Shown here in pieces: positions 1 to 9,506 of a stretch of 64,000 nt of DNA; position 1 is the first letter of the stretch, and each line of letters starts with the position of its first letter. The DNA is taken from positions 124,001 through 188,000 of the forward strand of contig NZ_AP018052.1 in NCBI RefSeq assembly GCF_002356355.1, given 5' to 3'. A model generated the notes under the pieces. That model was not told the origin of the DNA and did not search any database. It saw only the letters and a list, made by a program, of their open reading frames with translations. Origin of the DNA: Thiohalobacter thiocyanaticus. Its GTDB lineage: Bacteria > Pseudomonadota > Gammaproteobacteria > Thiohalobacterales > Thiohalobacteraceae. The position numbers and the translations under genes are program-made.

Positions 1-1087
1 TGCCATCGTCGGCTACTGGGATTTTCCGGTCAGCACCCTGCTGCCGCTGCTGCGCCAGCCCTTCGGCCTGCCCTCGCCGAGCTTCGCGGCAATGCTGAAG
101 TGCGAGCACAAGTACTGGAGCCGGCTGGAACAGCAGCAGGTCGTCGCCGATCACATCCCGCCCTTCTGCGCCGTCGATCCCTTCGCCGACAATCCGCGCA
201 GCCGGATACCGCTGGATTACCCCTTCTGGATCAAGCCGGTGAAGGCCGCCTCCTCGCACCTGGCCTTCCGGGTGGATAATGGCCGCATGCTGGAGTCGGT
301 GCTGTCCCGCATCCGCGCCAGCCTGTTCCGCTTCGCCGAACCGTTCAACTATCTGCTGCACTTCGCCGAGCTGCCGCCGGCGGTCGCCGCCATCGACGGT
401 TTCCACTGCATCGCCGAGGGCGTGATCTCACGCGGACGTCAGTGCACGCTGGAAGGGTATGTATTCCAGGGCGAGGTGGTGATCTACGGCGCGGTGGATT
501 CCATCCGCGAGGGCCGGCACCGTTCCAGCTTCGCCCGCTACGAGTATCCGTCAAACATCCCGCACCGGGTGCAGCAGCGGATGATCGCGCTGACCGCACG
601 CTTCATGCGCCACATCGGCTTCGACAACGGGCCCTTCAACATCGAGTACTACTGGGAATCGGGCAACGACCGGCTGTGGCTGCTGGAGGTCAACACCCGC
701 ATCTCCAAGTCCCATTGCCCGCTGTTCCGGGCGGTGGACGGGTTGAGCCATCATCAGGTGATGCTGGACCTCGGCCTGGGCCGGCAGCCGCGCTTCCCGC
801 AGCGCCAGGGCCGGTGGCGCCATGCGGCCAAGTTCATGTGGCGTGTGCATGAAGATGCTATGGTTGAACGAGTGCCAACGGAGCAGGAGATCGCCGCCGT
901 ATGCGAGCGTTTCCCGGGGACCGACATCCAGCTGCACGTGGAGCCCGGCATGCGGCTGTCCAAGTTGCGCGACCAGGACAGCTACAGCTACGAAATCGCG
1001 GTCATCTTCACCGGGGCGCAGAACCGTCGGGCGCTGCTGCCGAAGTACCGCGCCATTCAGCAGGCGTTGGTCCTGAAACTCCAATGA
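1..1087 (+). CDS. ATP-grasp domain protein (5' end outside the window)
   Basis: The frame is open from the first bases of the window, so this is the C-terminal part of a longer protein; the first internal ATG is at 92. ATP-grasp enzymes join a carboxylate to an amine or thiol using ATP. Visible hallmarks are the lysine strand FWIKPVKAASSH, a central strand around YVFQGEVVIYGAVDS, and the metal/ATP-binding segment FNIEYYWESG followed by LLEVNTRISKSH, where E, N and R are the usual Mg-binding residues. The substrate cannot be told. It lies 12 bp before the CocE-type hydrolase on the same strand, so the two are probably co-transcribed. Family assignment is good; substrate unknown. Confidence 0.8.
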   Translation, partial: AIVGYWDFPVSTLLPLLRQPFGLPSPSFAAMLKCEHKYWSRLEQQQVVADHIPPFCAVDPFADNPRSRIPLDYPFWIKPVKAASSHLAFRVDNGRMLESVLSRIRASLFRFAEPFNYLLHFAELPPAVAAIDGFHCIAEGVISRGRQCTLEGYVFQGEVVIYGAVDSIREGRHRSSFARYEYPSNIPHRVQQRMIALTARFMRHIGFDNGPFNIEYYWESGNDRLWLLEVNTRISKSHCPLFRAVDGLSHHQVMLDLGLGRQPRFPQRQGRWRHAAKFMWRVHEDAMVERVPTEQEIAAVCERFPGTDIQLHVEPGMRLSKLRDQDSYSYEIAVIFTGAQNRRALLPKYRAIQQALVLKLQ

Positions 1088-1099
1088 CAGGGGGCAGGG

Positions 1100-3112
1100 A
1101 TGAAGATTGTTGACCGCTTTCCCCACCACCTCCGCCACATCGAACACACCTGGATACCGATGCCGGACGGCACCCGTCTGGCCGCGCGCATCTGGATGCC
1201 GGCGGACGCCGAGTCCAGCCCGGTACCGGCCATCCTGGAATACATCCCCTACCGCAAGCGCGACGGTGTGCGGCTGCGCGACGAGACCATGCACCCTTAC
1301 TTCGCCGGCCACGGCTACGCCAGTGTACGCGTGGACATCCGCGGCAGCGGCGACTCCGAGGGTGTACTGACCGATGAATATCTGCAGCAGGAACTCGACG
1401 ACGGTGTCGCCATCATCGAGTGGCTGGCGAAACAGCCCTGGTGCAGCGGCCGGGTCGGCATGATCGGCATCTCCTGGGGCGGCTTCAACGGCCTGCAGAT
1501 CGCCGCCCTGCAGCCGGCCGCGCTGGGTGCGGTGGTCAGCGTCTGTTCCACCGACGACCGTTATGCCGACGACGTGCACTACATGGGCGGCTGCCTGCTG
1601 GGCGACAACCTGTCCTGGGCCTCAACCATGTTCGCCTACAACTCGCTGCCGCCGGATCCCGAGATCGTCGGCGAGCAGTGGCGCGACCTGTGGTTCCAGC
1701 GCCTGGAGCATAGCGGGCTGTGGCTGGATACCTGGCTGCAGCATCAGCACCGCGACGACTACTGGGAGCACGGCTCCATCTGCGAGGACTACTCGCGGAT
1801 GCACACACCCGTGATGGCGGTCAGCGGCTGGGCCGACGGCTACAGCAACGCGGTGCTCCGGCTGCTGGCCAACCTGCCGGGACCGCGCCTGGGCCTGATC
1901 GGCCCCTGGAGTCACAAGTACCCCCACCTCGGTGTGCCCGGCCCGGCCATCGGCTTTCTACAGGAATGCCTGCGCTGGTGGGATCACTGGCTGAAGGGCC
2001 TCGACACCGGCATCATGAACGAACCCATGCTGCGCGCCTGGATGCTGGAGAGCATGCCGCCGTCGACCTTCTATCACCAGCGCTACGGCCGCTGGATCAG
2101 CGAGCCCGACTGGCCCTCTCCCAACATCGAAACCCGGACCTGGAAGCTGGCCGAGTACCGGCTCGTCGACGCGGATACCGAGGTGGCGGAACGCGAACTG
2201 CGGCTGCAGTCGCCGCTGAGCAACGGCCTGTTCGCCGGCAAATGGTGCTCCTACAGTGCGACGCCGGACCTGCCGCACGATCAGCGCGAGGAAGACGGCG
2301 GTGCGCTGCTGTTCACCACCGAGCCCTTCGCGGAAGGCTTCGAGATTTTGGGCGCCCCGGTGCTGGAGCTGGAACTGTCCGCCAGCCGGCCGGTGGCGAT
2401 AATCGCGGTGCGCCTGTCCGACATGCGCCCGGACAACAAGGTCACGCGCGTGAGCTACGGCCTGCTCAACCTGACCCATCGCGACAGCCACGCCGCGCCC
2501 AGTCCGCTCGAGCCCGGCAAACGCTACCGGGTGCAGATCCAGCTCAATGACGCGGCCCAGGCCTTCCCCGCCGGGCACCGGATCCGGCTGGCCATCTCGA
2601 CCTCCTACTTCCCCCTGGCCTGGCCGCCGCCCGAATCCACCCAGGTGCGCATCTATACCGGCACCTGCTGCCTGCGCCTGCCGGTACGGCCGCCGCGGGA
2701 GGAAGCGATCAGCTTCCCCGCGGCCGAGGCCGCGGCCAGCAGCGCGATGCAGCAGCTGCGTCCGGGCCATCAGGACTGGCGCGTGATCCGCGAACTGGAC
2801 CAGGACATCTCCACCCTGGAGGTGATCAACGACAGCGGCAGCTACCGGCTGGACGACCTCAATCTGGTGGTCAGCCGCAAGGCCGAGGAGTGGTACTCCT
2901 ATCAGGGGGATGATTTCCATTCACCGCGCGGCGAGACCCTCTGGGTACGCGGCCTCAAGCGCGGCGACTGGTCGGTGGAGACCATTACCCGCACCGTACT
3001 GACGGCCGATGCCGGCTGTTTCTATCTGGATGCCGAACTCGATGCCTACGAGGGTGACCGGCGAGTGTATTCCCAGAACTGGAACCGGCGCATCAAGCGT
3101 AACCTGGTCTGA
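1100..3112 (+). CDS. CocE/NonD family (peptidase S15-like) hydrolase
   Basis: 670 aa, the usual size for CocE/NonD acyl hydrolases (cocaine esterase, X-Pro dipeptidyl-peptidase S15 superfamily). The alpha/beta-hydrolase nucleophile is seen as GISWGG with Ser125. The acid is probably the Asp in GWADGY, and the histidine that in IGPWSHKYPH. The C-terminal half is the jelly-roll domain typical of the family (starting near residue 400, GAPVLELELSASRP). No signal peptide, so probably cytoplasmic. The start at 1100 follows a GGGGGCAGGG purine-rich stretch. It sits directly behind the ATP-grasp gene, which suggests the pair makes or breaks an amide or ester compound, but that is inference. Confidence 0.88.
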   Translation: MKIVDRFPHHLRHIEHTWIPMPDGTRLAARIWMPADAESSPVPAILEYIPYRKRDGVRLRDETMHPYFAGHGYASVRVDIRGSGDSEGVLTDEYLQQELDDGVAIIEWLAKQPWCSGRVGMIGISWGGFNGLQIAALQPAALGAVVSVCSTDDRYADDVHYMGGCLLGDNLSWASTMFAYNSLPPDPEIVGEQWRDLWFQRLEHSGLWLDTWLQHQHRDDYWEHGSICEDYSRMHTPVMAVSGWADGYSNAVLRLLANLPGPRLGLIGPWSHKYPHLGVPGPAIGFLQECLRWWDHWLKGLDTGIMNEPMLRAWMLESMPPSTFYHQRYGRWISEPDWPSPNIETRTWKLAEYRLVDADTEVAERELRLQSPLSNGLFAGKWCSYSATPDLPHDQREEDGGALLFTTEPFAEGFEILGAPVLELELSASRPVAIIAVRLSDMRPDNKVTRVSYGLLNLTHRDSHAAPSPLEPGKRYRVQIQLNDAAQAFPAGHRIRLAISTSYFPLAWPPPESTQVRIYTGTCCLRLPVRPPREEAISFPAAEAAASSAMQQLRPGHQDWRVIRELDQDISTLEVINDSGSYRLDDLNLVVSRKAEEWYSYQGDDFHSPRGETLWVRGLKRGDWSVETITRTVLTADAGCFYLDAELDAYEGDRRVYSQNWNRRIKRNLV

Positions 3113-3385
3113 TCAGCGGGATACAGCGCCTGTGACCTGCGATGGGTGCGCCGCTGCGTGCCACACGGCTGTGACGGATTTCTCATTTCCGGTATCACGC
3201 CGGCATGCCGCGGCGAACACCCTCCGCCGGGTGCAGCAGCCTTCAGGCCCCGTTTTTCTCCCACCTTGACACGGTCGCCCCTGGCCGCGTCAGATTGTTG
3301 GCATTTTCAACCGGTTCCATTCTCCGGCGACAGGTGTATATTCTGGCTCCCGCCCCAGACTCCACGATGCCGAATCCAGATCGCC
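3113..3385. promoter_or_regulatory. Intergenic region with candidate parA promoter
   Basis: No convincing gene. A TATATT hexamer at 3337-3342, preceded by TTCCAT at 3315-3320 (16-bp spacer), could be the promoter of the ParA-like gene. A better -35 match, TTGACA, lies at 3266-3271 but has no good -10. Weak evidence. Confidence 0.3.
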
Positions 3386-4135
3386 ATGCTACGCATCATC
3401 GTCATGAACGCCAAAGGCGGTTGCGGTAAAACCACTGTGGCAACCAACCTCGCCAGCTACTACGCCCACCAGGGCGTGGGAACGGCGCTGTTCGATTACG
3501 ACCCTCAGGGCTCGGCCATGCGCTGGGCCGTGCAACGGCCGCGGGGCCGGGCTGCAATCTACCACCTGGCCGCGCACAGACCGCCCAGACCGGGCATGAC
3601 CCGCGCCTTCCACATGCGGGTGCCGCCCGACACCCGCCGCATCATCATCGACACGCCCGCCGGCTTCGACGGGATCGACTTCGAGGACCGGGTCGCCGAG
3701 GCGGACGTCATCCTGATCCCCGTGCTGCAGTCCGCGATCGACATCCAGTCCTCGGCGGATTTCATTCGCGACCTGTTGCTCAAGGGCCGGGTGCGGGCGC
3801 AGAACAAGGCGCTCGGCATCATCGCCAACCGGCTGCGATTCAATACCCGCTCGCTATCCAAACTCGAACGCTTCCTGGATGAACTCGGCATGCCGGTGGC
3901 CGCGCGGCTGCGTGACACCCAGCAGTACCTCCAGGCCAGTGAGGAAGGTCTCGGCATCCACGAACTGGACTACCGGGAACACAGCCGCGATGCCGCCCCC
4001 TGGCAACAGCTGTGCGACTGGCTCGACCGTATCGAGATGTCCCGACAGGCAAGCCTGGGCGGTGAACTGCAGTTCCCGGCGCAGCCGGTCGGCGGGCCGC
4101 ATGACAAGGATTCGGGCATCAACCGCGACCGGTAG
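3386..4135 (+). CDS. ParA/MinD-like P-loop ATPase (orphan)
   Basis: 249 aa. The open frame runs further upstream, but family homology starts at the ATG at 3386, immediately before the deviant Walker A motif KGGCGKTT (residues 10-17). Further hallmarks are FDYDPQGSA (switch region) and IIIDTPAGF (Walker B). Such ATPases position DNA, plasmids or protein complexes in the cell by ATP-dependent binding to the nucleoid or membrane. No ParB-like partner or centromere-like repeats are seen next to it, and it precedes the glucan operon, so its cargo is unknown. It is not a chromosomal parA in the usual gidAB-parAB context. Confidence 0.85.
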   Translation: MLRIIVMNAKGGCGKTTVATNLASYYAHQGVGTALFDYDPQGSAMRWAVQRPRGRAAIYHLAAHRPPRPGMTRAFHMRVPPDTRRIIIDTPAGFDGIDFEDRVAEADVILIPVLQSAIDIQSSADFIRDLLLKGRVRAQNKALGIIANRLRFNTRSLSKLERFLDELGMPVAARLRDTQQYLQASEEGLGIHELDYREHSRDAAPWQQLCDWLDRIEMSRQASLGGELQFPAQPVGGPHDKDSGINRDR

Positions 4136-4174
4136 GGCCGCCCGTGTTCATCACCCCGTCCCCGCCGCGCCGGC

Positions 4175-4203
4175 TTGCATTATCCGCGCCCCCTATATAT
4201 GTT
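4175..4203 (+). promoter_or_regulatory. Candidate opgG promoter
   Basis: TTGCAT (4175-4180), a 17-bp spacer and TATGTT (4198-4203), about 50 bp before the opgG ATG. An overlapping TATATAT stretch offers alternative -10 registers. Sequence match only. Confidence 0.35.
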
Positions 4204-4252
4204 GATCCGCCTGCCGTAGCCACTGCCACCAACGCATAACATCAGAATTAAC

Positions 4253-5806
4253 ATGAAGACTTTCAGACTCCCTCCCACTGCAGGCAGAGCCGCCGCGTTC
4301 CTGATGGGCCTGTGCCTGTCCGCTCAGGCGTCGGCCTTCGGCCTTGAGGACGTTATCGCCAGGGCCGAGACGCTGGCCGCCGAGCCCTACCAGGCGCCCG
4401 ACCCCATCCCGGGCTTCATGCAGAACCTCGGCTACGACGAATTCCGCAGCATCCGCTTCGATCCCGCCCAGCAACTCTGGTCGCCGAGCCGGACCCGGTT
4501 CCAGGTCATGCTGGTGCCCGCCGGGCGCACCTATCGACACCCGGTCAGAATCAACATCGTGGATGCCGAGGGCGTGCACCTGCTGCCCTTTCGCAAGGAA
4601 CTGTTCAGCTTCGGCGATGAGGCACTGAGAAAAAAGGTGCCGGCCGATCTCGGCTATGCCGGCTTCAAGCTGACCTATCCCATCAACAAGGCCGGCGTAC
4701 AGGACCAGTTCCTGGTATTCGCCGGCGCCAGTTACTTCCGTGGCGTCGGCGCCGGCGATCACTTCGGTCTGTCCAAACGCGGCCTGGCGCTTGACACCGG
4801 ACTGTTGTCGGGCGAGGAATTTCCCATCTTCCGGGAATTCTGGCTGATCCGTCCGCACCCGCAGGCCAGCAGCATGAAGGTCTACGGACTGCTCGACAGC
4901 AAGCGCGTCACCGGCGCCTACGAATTCACCATCCACCCCGGACAGCCGACCCGGGTGGAGATCAACTCCACCCTGTTCACCCGCGAGCGCATCGAACTGC
5001 TGGGCATCGCGCCGCTGACCAGCATGTTCTTCTATGGCGAGAACACCGCCCGGCCGCTCGGCAACTGGCGCCCGGAGGTGCATGACTCGGACGGGCTGCT
5101 CATCCATGACGGCAGCGGTGAATGGTCGTGGCGCCCACTGATCAATCCGACCCGGCTGCAGACCTTCAGTTTCTCGACCCGGAATGTGCGCGGCTTCGGC
5201 CTGTTCCAGCGCGATGGCAGTTTCGCCTCCTACCAGGACCCGGAAGCCGACTATGAGCGCCGGCCGGATGCCTGGGTCAGAACCCGTGAGGACTGGGGGG
5301 ACGGGCGCATCGTGCTGGTACAGATCCCGACCAGCGACGAGACCAATGACAATATCGTCGCCTTCTGGTCGCCGCCGAACACGGTGGCCGGCGGCAAACG
5401 CTTCGACTTCCGCTACGAGATCGACCTGGGCCGACTGGTGTCTCTCGACCACCCGCTCGCCCGGGTGCAACATACCTTTGTCGGTCTCGGCGACATCCTG
5501 GGCGGAGGCGACGTGGAGAACGCCTACCGGCTGATCGCCGACTTCCAGGGCGGGCCGCTGGAAGGGCTTGCCGCCGATGCCCCGGTGACCGCCGACGTCA
5601 CCGCCATGCTCGGCGGCAGGGTGCTGGAGCAGTATGTCGAGTATGTGGAACAGAACGGCCACTGGCGCCTGTCCATCCTGGCCATGCCGGCGGAGGGCAA
5701 GCCGCTGGAGTTGCGCGCCTACCTCAAACGTGACGCTACGCCGCTGTCCGAGACCTGGACCTATACCCTGCCAACGGAAAACGATATCAAAGGGAATGGC
5801 AAATGA
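4253..5806 (+). CDS. opgG: Periplasmic glucan biosynthesis protein OpgG/MdoG
   Basis: 517 aa with a Sec signal peptide (hydrophobic stretch AFLMGLCLSAQASA, cleavage near residue 28). The start of the mature protein, LEDVIARAETLAAEPYQAP, is typical of the MdoG family. The protein acts in the periplasm in making osmoregulated periplasmic glucans, where it is needed to process or branch the beta-glucan backbone made by OpgH. Length agrees with the family (about 510 aa). It is the first gene of an opgG-small gene-opgH operon: its stop overlaps the next start by ATGA. Confidence 0.95.
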   Translation: MKTFRLPPTAGRAAAFLMGLCLSAQASAFGLEDVIARAETLAAEPYQAPDPIPGFMQNLGYDEFRSIRFDPAQQLWSPSRTRFQVMLVPAGRTYRHPVRINIVDAEGVHLLPFRKELFSFGDEALRKKVPADLGYAGFKLTYPINKAGVQDQFLVFAGASYFRGVGAGDHFGLSKRGLALDTGLLSGEEFPIFREFWLIRPHPQASSMKVYGLLDSKRVTGAYEFTIHPGQPTRVEINSTLFTRERIELLGIAPLTSMFFYGENTARPLGNWRPEVHDSDGLLIHDGSGEWSWRPLINPTRLQTFSFSTRNVRGFGLFQRDGSFASYQDPEADYERRPDAWVRTREDWGDGRIVLVQIPTSDETNDNIVAFWSPPNTVAGGKRFDFRYEIDLGRLVSLDHPLARVQHTFVGLGDILGGGDVENAYRLIADFQGGPLEGLAADAPVTADVTAMLGGRVLEQYVEYVEQNGHWRLSILAMPAEGKPLELRAYLKRDATPLSETWTYTLPTENDIKGNGK

Positions 5807-6060
5807 TCCCGCATAACGAAGCGTCCTGCATTCAGGCCGTCAACCGCCTGTACTGCTATCTGCGTCATGCGGGGCTCGACGCGCAGGCGGCCTGCGAACA
5901 GGTCCAGGCCCGGATGCAGCGGATCCTGGATACCCGCGGCAGCATCAATCCGGCACGGCTCACCCACGAGCCGCTGCCGGCCGTGCAGTTACGCCTGCCG
6001 CAACCCGCATCCGCCCCCGCCGTGCGCCGCGGCCATCTCGGCTATCCCGCCGTCCGCTGA
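5803..6060 (+). CDS. Small hypothetical protein between opgG and opgH
   Basis: 85 aa, starting inside the opgG stop codon (ATGA overlap), a sign of translational coupling. It ends 21 bp before opgH. The N-terminal half is a likely helical segment (SCIQAVNRLYCYLRHAG, AACEQVQARMQRIL); the C-terminal half is Pro/Ala/Arg-rich. No signal peptide or membrane segment. I do not recognise the family. Its strict placement suggests a role with OpgG/OpgH, possibly as an accessory or regulator of the glucosyltransferase, but that is inference. Confidence 0.6.
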   Translation: MIPHNEASCIQAVNRLYCYLRHAGLDAQAACEQVQARMQRILDTRGSINPARLTHEPLPAVQLRLPQPASAPAVRRGHLGYPAVR

Positions 6061-6081
6061 CCCCATCCGGTCGGACACGGC

Positions 6082-8238
6082 ATGACTCCCCCGTCCCAGC
6101 GCAGCCACGGCGCCGCCCGGATCTGGCGCGCCGCCGCCATCCGCCGCCGGCTGCTGATGCTGCTGCTGGTCACAGCCCAGACCGCGGGCGCGACCTACAT
6201 CATGCTGGGCGTGCTCCCCTACCAGGGTTCCACCCTGATCGAACAGGCCCTGCTGGCGCTGTTCGCCGTGCTCTTCGCCTGGATCTCCATTGGTTTCTGG
6301 ATGGCCGTGTTCGGCTTTGTCATCCGCCGCCTGGGCGGGGATTCCAGGAGCCTGCTCGCGCGCTACCCAACGGCCTGGCTGGACAACCGCGAACTCGCGC
6401 CGACGGCCGTCGTGTTCCCCATCTACCATGAGGACGTGCAGCGCACCTTTGCCGGTGTGAGGGAAACCTATCGGGACCTCGCCGCCAGCGGCCGGCTCGA
6501 GGCCTTCGAGTTCTTCATTCTCTCCGACAGCCGCGACCCGGATGTCTGGCTGGAGGAACAAACGGCCTGGTACCGGCTGTGCGAGGAACTCGACGCCCAT
6601 GGACGCCTGCATTACCGGCGTCGCAGCATCAACCTCAACCGCAAGACCGGCAACATCGCCGATTTTCTGCGCCGCTGGGGTTCTCGGTATACTTATATGA
6701 TAGTCATGGACGCCGACAGCCTGATCGGTGGCGACAATCTGGTGCGCATGGTGCAGCTGATGCAGGCCGCGCCCCAGGTCGGGATCCTGCAGACCAGCCC
6801 GCGCATCGTCAACGCCGGCACCGCCTATGCCCGTCTGCAGCAGTTCGGCAACCATTTGTACGGGCCGCTGTTCACCGCCGGCCTGGCCTCGCTGCAGCTG
6901 GGTGATGCGGTATTCTGGGGGCACAACGCGGTGATCCGCGTCGCCCCCTTCATGCGCCATTGCGGCCTGCGCCGTCTCACCGGCCGGGGCTTTCTCGGCG
7001 GCAGCGTGCTCAGCCACGACTTCGTCGAGGCCGCGCTGATGCGCCGCGCCGGCCACGAGGTATGGCTGGAACCGGAACTGGCACAGAGTTTCGAGGAATC
7101 CCCGCCGAGCCTGATCGACGACCTGACGCGCGACCGCCGCTGGGCCTACGGCAATCTCCAGCACCTGTACTTTCTGTTCCGGCCGGGCCTGCGCCTGGCC
7201 CACCGCTTCGCCTTTGCCCAGGGCATCATGGCCTACCTCACCTCGCCCCTGTGGTTCCTGTTCCTGGTGCTGGCCACCGCCGAGGTCACCCAGTTCATCA
7301 TCTGGCCGGTGGACTACTTTCCCGAGTCGCACCAGCTGCACCCGCTGTGGCCGCAGTGGCAGCCGCAGTGGGCGCTGCGGCTGGTGTCCAGCGTTCTGTT
7401 CGTGCTGTTCCTGCCCAAGCTGCTGGCAGTGATCGACCTGCTGCTGGATCGGCCGCGTCTGCGGGCGATGGGCGGCACTGTCCGCATCCTGCTCGGTACC
7501 GGGCTGGAACTGCTGCTGTCCGTGCTGCTGGCCCCGATCCGGATGCTGGCCCATTCACGCTTCGTGATGGAAACCCTGTTCAACCTGGAGATCCACTGGG
7601 CCGGCCAGAACCGCACCGAGGAACTGCGCTGGCGCTCGGCGCTGCGGCAGCACGCGCCCGGCAGCCTGCTGGCCCTGGGCTGGGCGGGATTCGCCTTCTG
7701 GCTCAAGCCGCTGTTCGTGTTCTGGTCTCTGCCCATTGCGCTGCCGCTGATCTTCGCCGCGCCGATCTCGGTCTGGCTGAGCCGCTATCGCAATGGCCTG
7801 GCTCTGCGCCGTTCCCGCCTCCTGCTCGCGCCGGAGGAATCCCGGCTGCCGACCGTTCTGACCCGGCTGGAGCAGCCGGTGCTGCCCGCGGTGAACGGGC
7901 TGTCGCCCTTCGAACTGGCCATTGTCGATCCCTGGCGCAATGCCCTGCATCGGCAGCTGGCCCGGCGTGGCGGCGATCTGGCCGGCCGTGGGGAAATCCG
8001 CATGACGCTGGTCGAGCAGTGCCGGACGGGCGGCCCCCGGGCACTGGCGCGCTGGCAGCGCGACTGGCTGGCGCAGGACGCCCCGGCCCTGCAGCAATTG
8101 CACGAGGCCGCCTGGAGCGCGGATGCGCCGACGTACTGGAAACAGCTGATCGATGGCCTGTGCCGCACGCCGGCGCTCGCCGACGCCGGGGGTGCGGCAG
8201 GCCGCGTCCCGGCTGAGCCTCAGTCCTGGGGCGCGTAA
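6082..8238 (+). CDS. opgH: Glucans biosynthesis glucosyltransferase OpgH/MdoH
   Basis: 718 aa inner-membrane GT2 family enzyme that makes the beta-1,2 glucan backbone from UDP-glucose and exports it to the periplasm. Two N-terminal membrane segments (residues about 20-80), then the catalytic domain with VMDADSLIGGDN (DxD), the acceptor-site region LSHDFVEAALMRRAGHEVWL, and RDRRWAYGN, which corresponds to the Q/RxxRW motif. Several membrane spans follow from about residue 380. It is shorter than the E. coli protein (about 850 aa), lacking part of the long N-terminal extension. Its 3' end overlaps the convergent gene by 19 bp. Confidence 0.95.
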   Translation: MTPPSQRSHGAARIWRAAAIRRRLLMLLLVTAQTAGATYIMLGVLPYQGSTLIEQALLALFAVLFAWISIGFWMAVFGFVIRRLGGDSRSLLARYPTAWLDNRELAPTAVVFPIYHEDVQRTFAGVRETYRDLAASGRLEAFEFFILSDSRDPDVWLEEQTAWYRLCEELDAHGRLHYRRRSINLNRKTGNIADFLRRWGSRYTYMIVMDADSLIGGDNLVRMVQLMQAAPQVGILQTSPRIVNAGTAYARLQQFGNHLYGPLFTAGLASLQLGDAVFWGHNAVIRVAPFMRHCGLRRLTGRGFLGGSVLSHDFVEAALMRRAGHEVWLEPELAQSFEESPPSLIDDLTRDRRWAYGNLQHLYFLFRPGLRLAHRFAFAQGIMAYLTSPLWFLFLVLATAEVTQFIIWPVDYFPESHQLHPLWPQWQPQWALRLVSSVLFVLFLPKLLAVIDLLLDRPRLRAMGGTVRILLGTGLELLLSVLLAPIRMLAHSRFVMETLFNLEIHWAGQNRTEELRWRSALRQHAPGSLLALGWAGFAFWLKPLFVFWSLPIALPLIFAAPISVWLSRYRNGLALRRSRLLLAPEESRLPTVLTRLEQPVLPAVNGLSPFELAIVDPWRNALHRQLARRGGDLAGRGEIRMTLVEQCRTGGPRALARWQRDWLAQDAPALQQLHEAAWSADAPTYWKQLIDGLCRTPALADAGGAAGRVPAEPQSWGA

Positions 8239-8531
8239 GGGGCGGGCCGCGGGATGGTGGCCGTGGTCAGGCCCTGGCCGTCGCCATAGGACAGCGGTTG
8301 CCAGGTAGGCGATGCGCCCCCCTGCTGGCTGAGCATCCAGGTGCGCCCGCTCGGCTGTTCGACCATCAGGGTGATCTCGGTCGCCCCGCTTTCCGAGATC
8401 ACCCTGGCCGGCAGCACCTGGTAGCTCATGCCGGGCGCGGCCCAGCCCGCCGGGAGCAAGGCGAGTCCCGTGACGGCCACCAGCATCCGCTGCCAGTTCC
8501 GACGCCGCTGATGTTGTTTCTGTTTCACCAT
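8220..8531 (-). CDS. Hypothetical exported or membrane-anchored protein
   Basis: 103 aa from the ATG at 8531. A longer open frame reaches 8729, but its extra part does not look like protein. The N-terminus is basic (KQKQHQRRRNW) followed by a hydrophobic segment (MLVAVTGLALLPAGWA), so it is a signal peptide or anchor. The mature part of about 70 aa carries ITLMVEQPSGRTWMLSQ, reminiscent of a small beta-rich domain. I do not recognise the family. It is convergent with opgH and overlaps its end by 19 bp. Confidence 0.55.
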   Translation of the reverse strand: MVKQKQHQRRRNWQRMLVAVTGLALLPAGWAAPGMSYQVLPARVISESGATEITLMVEQPSGRTWMLSQQGGASPTWQPLSYGDGQGLTTATIPRPAPYAPQD

Positions 8532-8938
8532 GTCGTACCCATGAAATTGGCTTTGCCCTTGCCGATCCCGTTCGGGTGCCGGGATCGCGATTTCATTGTG
8601 CAAGTCATATTCCAATTCTGTCGTCTGCGGCAGCAGTATCAGGAATCCCTTGTCGGTTAAATGCTTATGGCGACTCACCGGACCGCGAGCCGCGTTGGAG
8701 CGCGTGAGCGGGCACCGTCGCTTCAGCACTCGTCAAGAATGCGGCAGCGTTTCAACCCGGATTGCCGGGATACCGGCGCAGCTGGATCACTGCCGCGCAC
8801 GGCGGCCGCGGCCGGAGGCGCGCGAACACGGCCCGCCTCGCGCCTTGACCTTTGTCAGTTCCCCGGGACGGGCAGGGGTGCAGCATGTCTGCACCGGCCT
8901 GGCCGTTGCCGTCAGGCACGCACACGGAGGAAACGTCA
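8532..8938. other. 407-bp intergenic region, no gene seen
   Basis: Lies between two divergent genes and must hold both promoters. I see no strong promoter match and no structured RNA. Open frames here do not look like proteins. The only clear signal is the GGAGG at 8926-8930 serving the hemerythrin gene. Confidence 0.5.
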
Positions 8939-9409
8939 ATGACACAGAATGCACCCACATCCCGGGACCCGCATCCGCCCCGGCTGTTGCGCCATGAGGA
9001 TCTGCCCCAGGTGTCCAACGCCGAAATGAACGCGGTGCATGAAGACGAGATCGATCTGCTCAACGAAGTGCTCGTACTACTGCCGCAGGCAGCGACATAC
9101 GCCGAGGCCAGGCACGCACTGGACTACCGGCTGCAGGCACTGCACGAGCACATGCGCACCCACTTCTCCCGTGAAGAGGAACTCATGCGCCAGTACGGTT
9201 TCCCGGTCTATCCGGTTCACAAGGGCGAACACGACCGGGTCTATGCCGAACTGGAGCAGGTCATCGCGGACTGGCAGACACACAGCGATATGGCGGCATT
9301 GCGGCACTACATCCACGAGGTATTCCCGTCCTGGCTGTTCCAGCACATCGCCAGTATGGACCAGGTCACGGCCCGGTTCCTGGCCGAGGTCATGCAGAGC
9401 CGGAAATAG
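8939..9409 (+). CDS. Bacteriohemerythrin-like diiron protein
   Basis: 156 aa from the ATG at 8939, with GGAGG 8 bp upstream; an in-frame upstream ATG at 8852 lacks such a site. Hemerythrin ligands are visible: AVHEDEIDLLNE, HEHMRTHFSREEELM (the HFxxEExxM core), HKGEHDRVY and WLFQHIASMD. The four-helix bundle holds a non-heme diiron centre that binds O2 reversibly and may serve in oxygen sensing, storage or delivery. It is a single domain without an attached signalling module. Residue spacing fits the family. Confidence 0.9.
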   Translation: MTQNAPTSRDPHPPRLLRHEDLPQVSNAEMNAVHEDEIDLLNEVLVLLPQAATYAEARHALDYRLQALHEHMRTHFSREEELMRQYGFPVYPVHKGEHDRVYAELEQVIADWQTHSDMAALRHYIHEVFPSWLFQHIASMDQVTARFLAEVMQSRK

Positions 9410-9506
9410 ACACAAGCGCCGACGCCTTGTCGGCCAGACCGGCGGCGACCTGTCGCTGGCGCAGACGTTGGCAATGCCGTACCCGACGGCATAGAATCGA
9501 ACCGGC

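Noticed and set aside
3146-3385. Upstream extension of the ParA-like frame
   Set aside because: Cys/Pro/Arg-rich translation without similarity; the family starts at the ATG at 3386.
4193-5662. 489-aa frame antisense to opgG
   Set aside because: No protein character; opgG is certain.
5989-7554. 521-aa frame antisense to opgH
   Set aside because: Gln/His/Gly-rich shadow of the glucosyltransferase gene.
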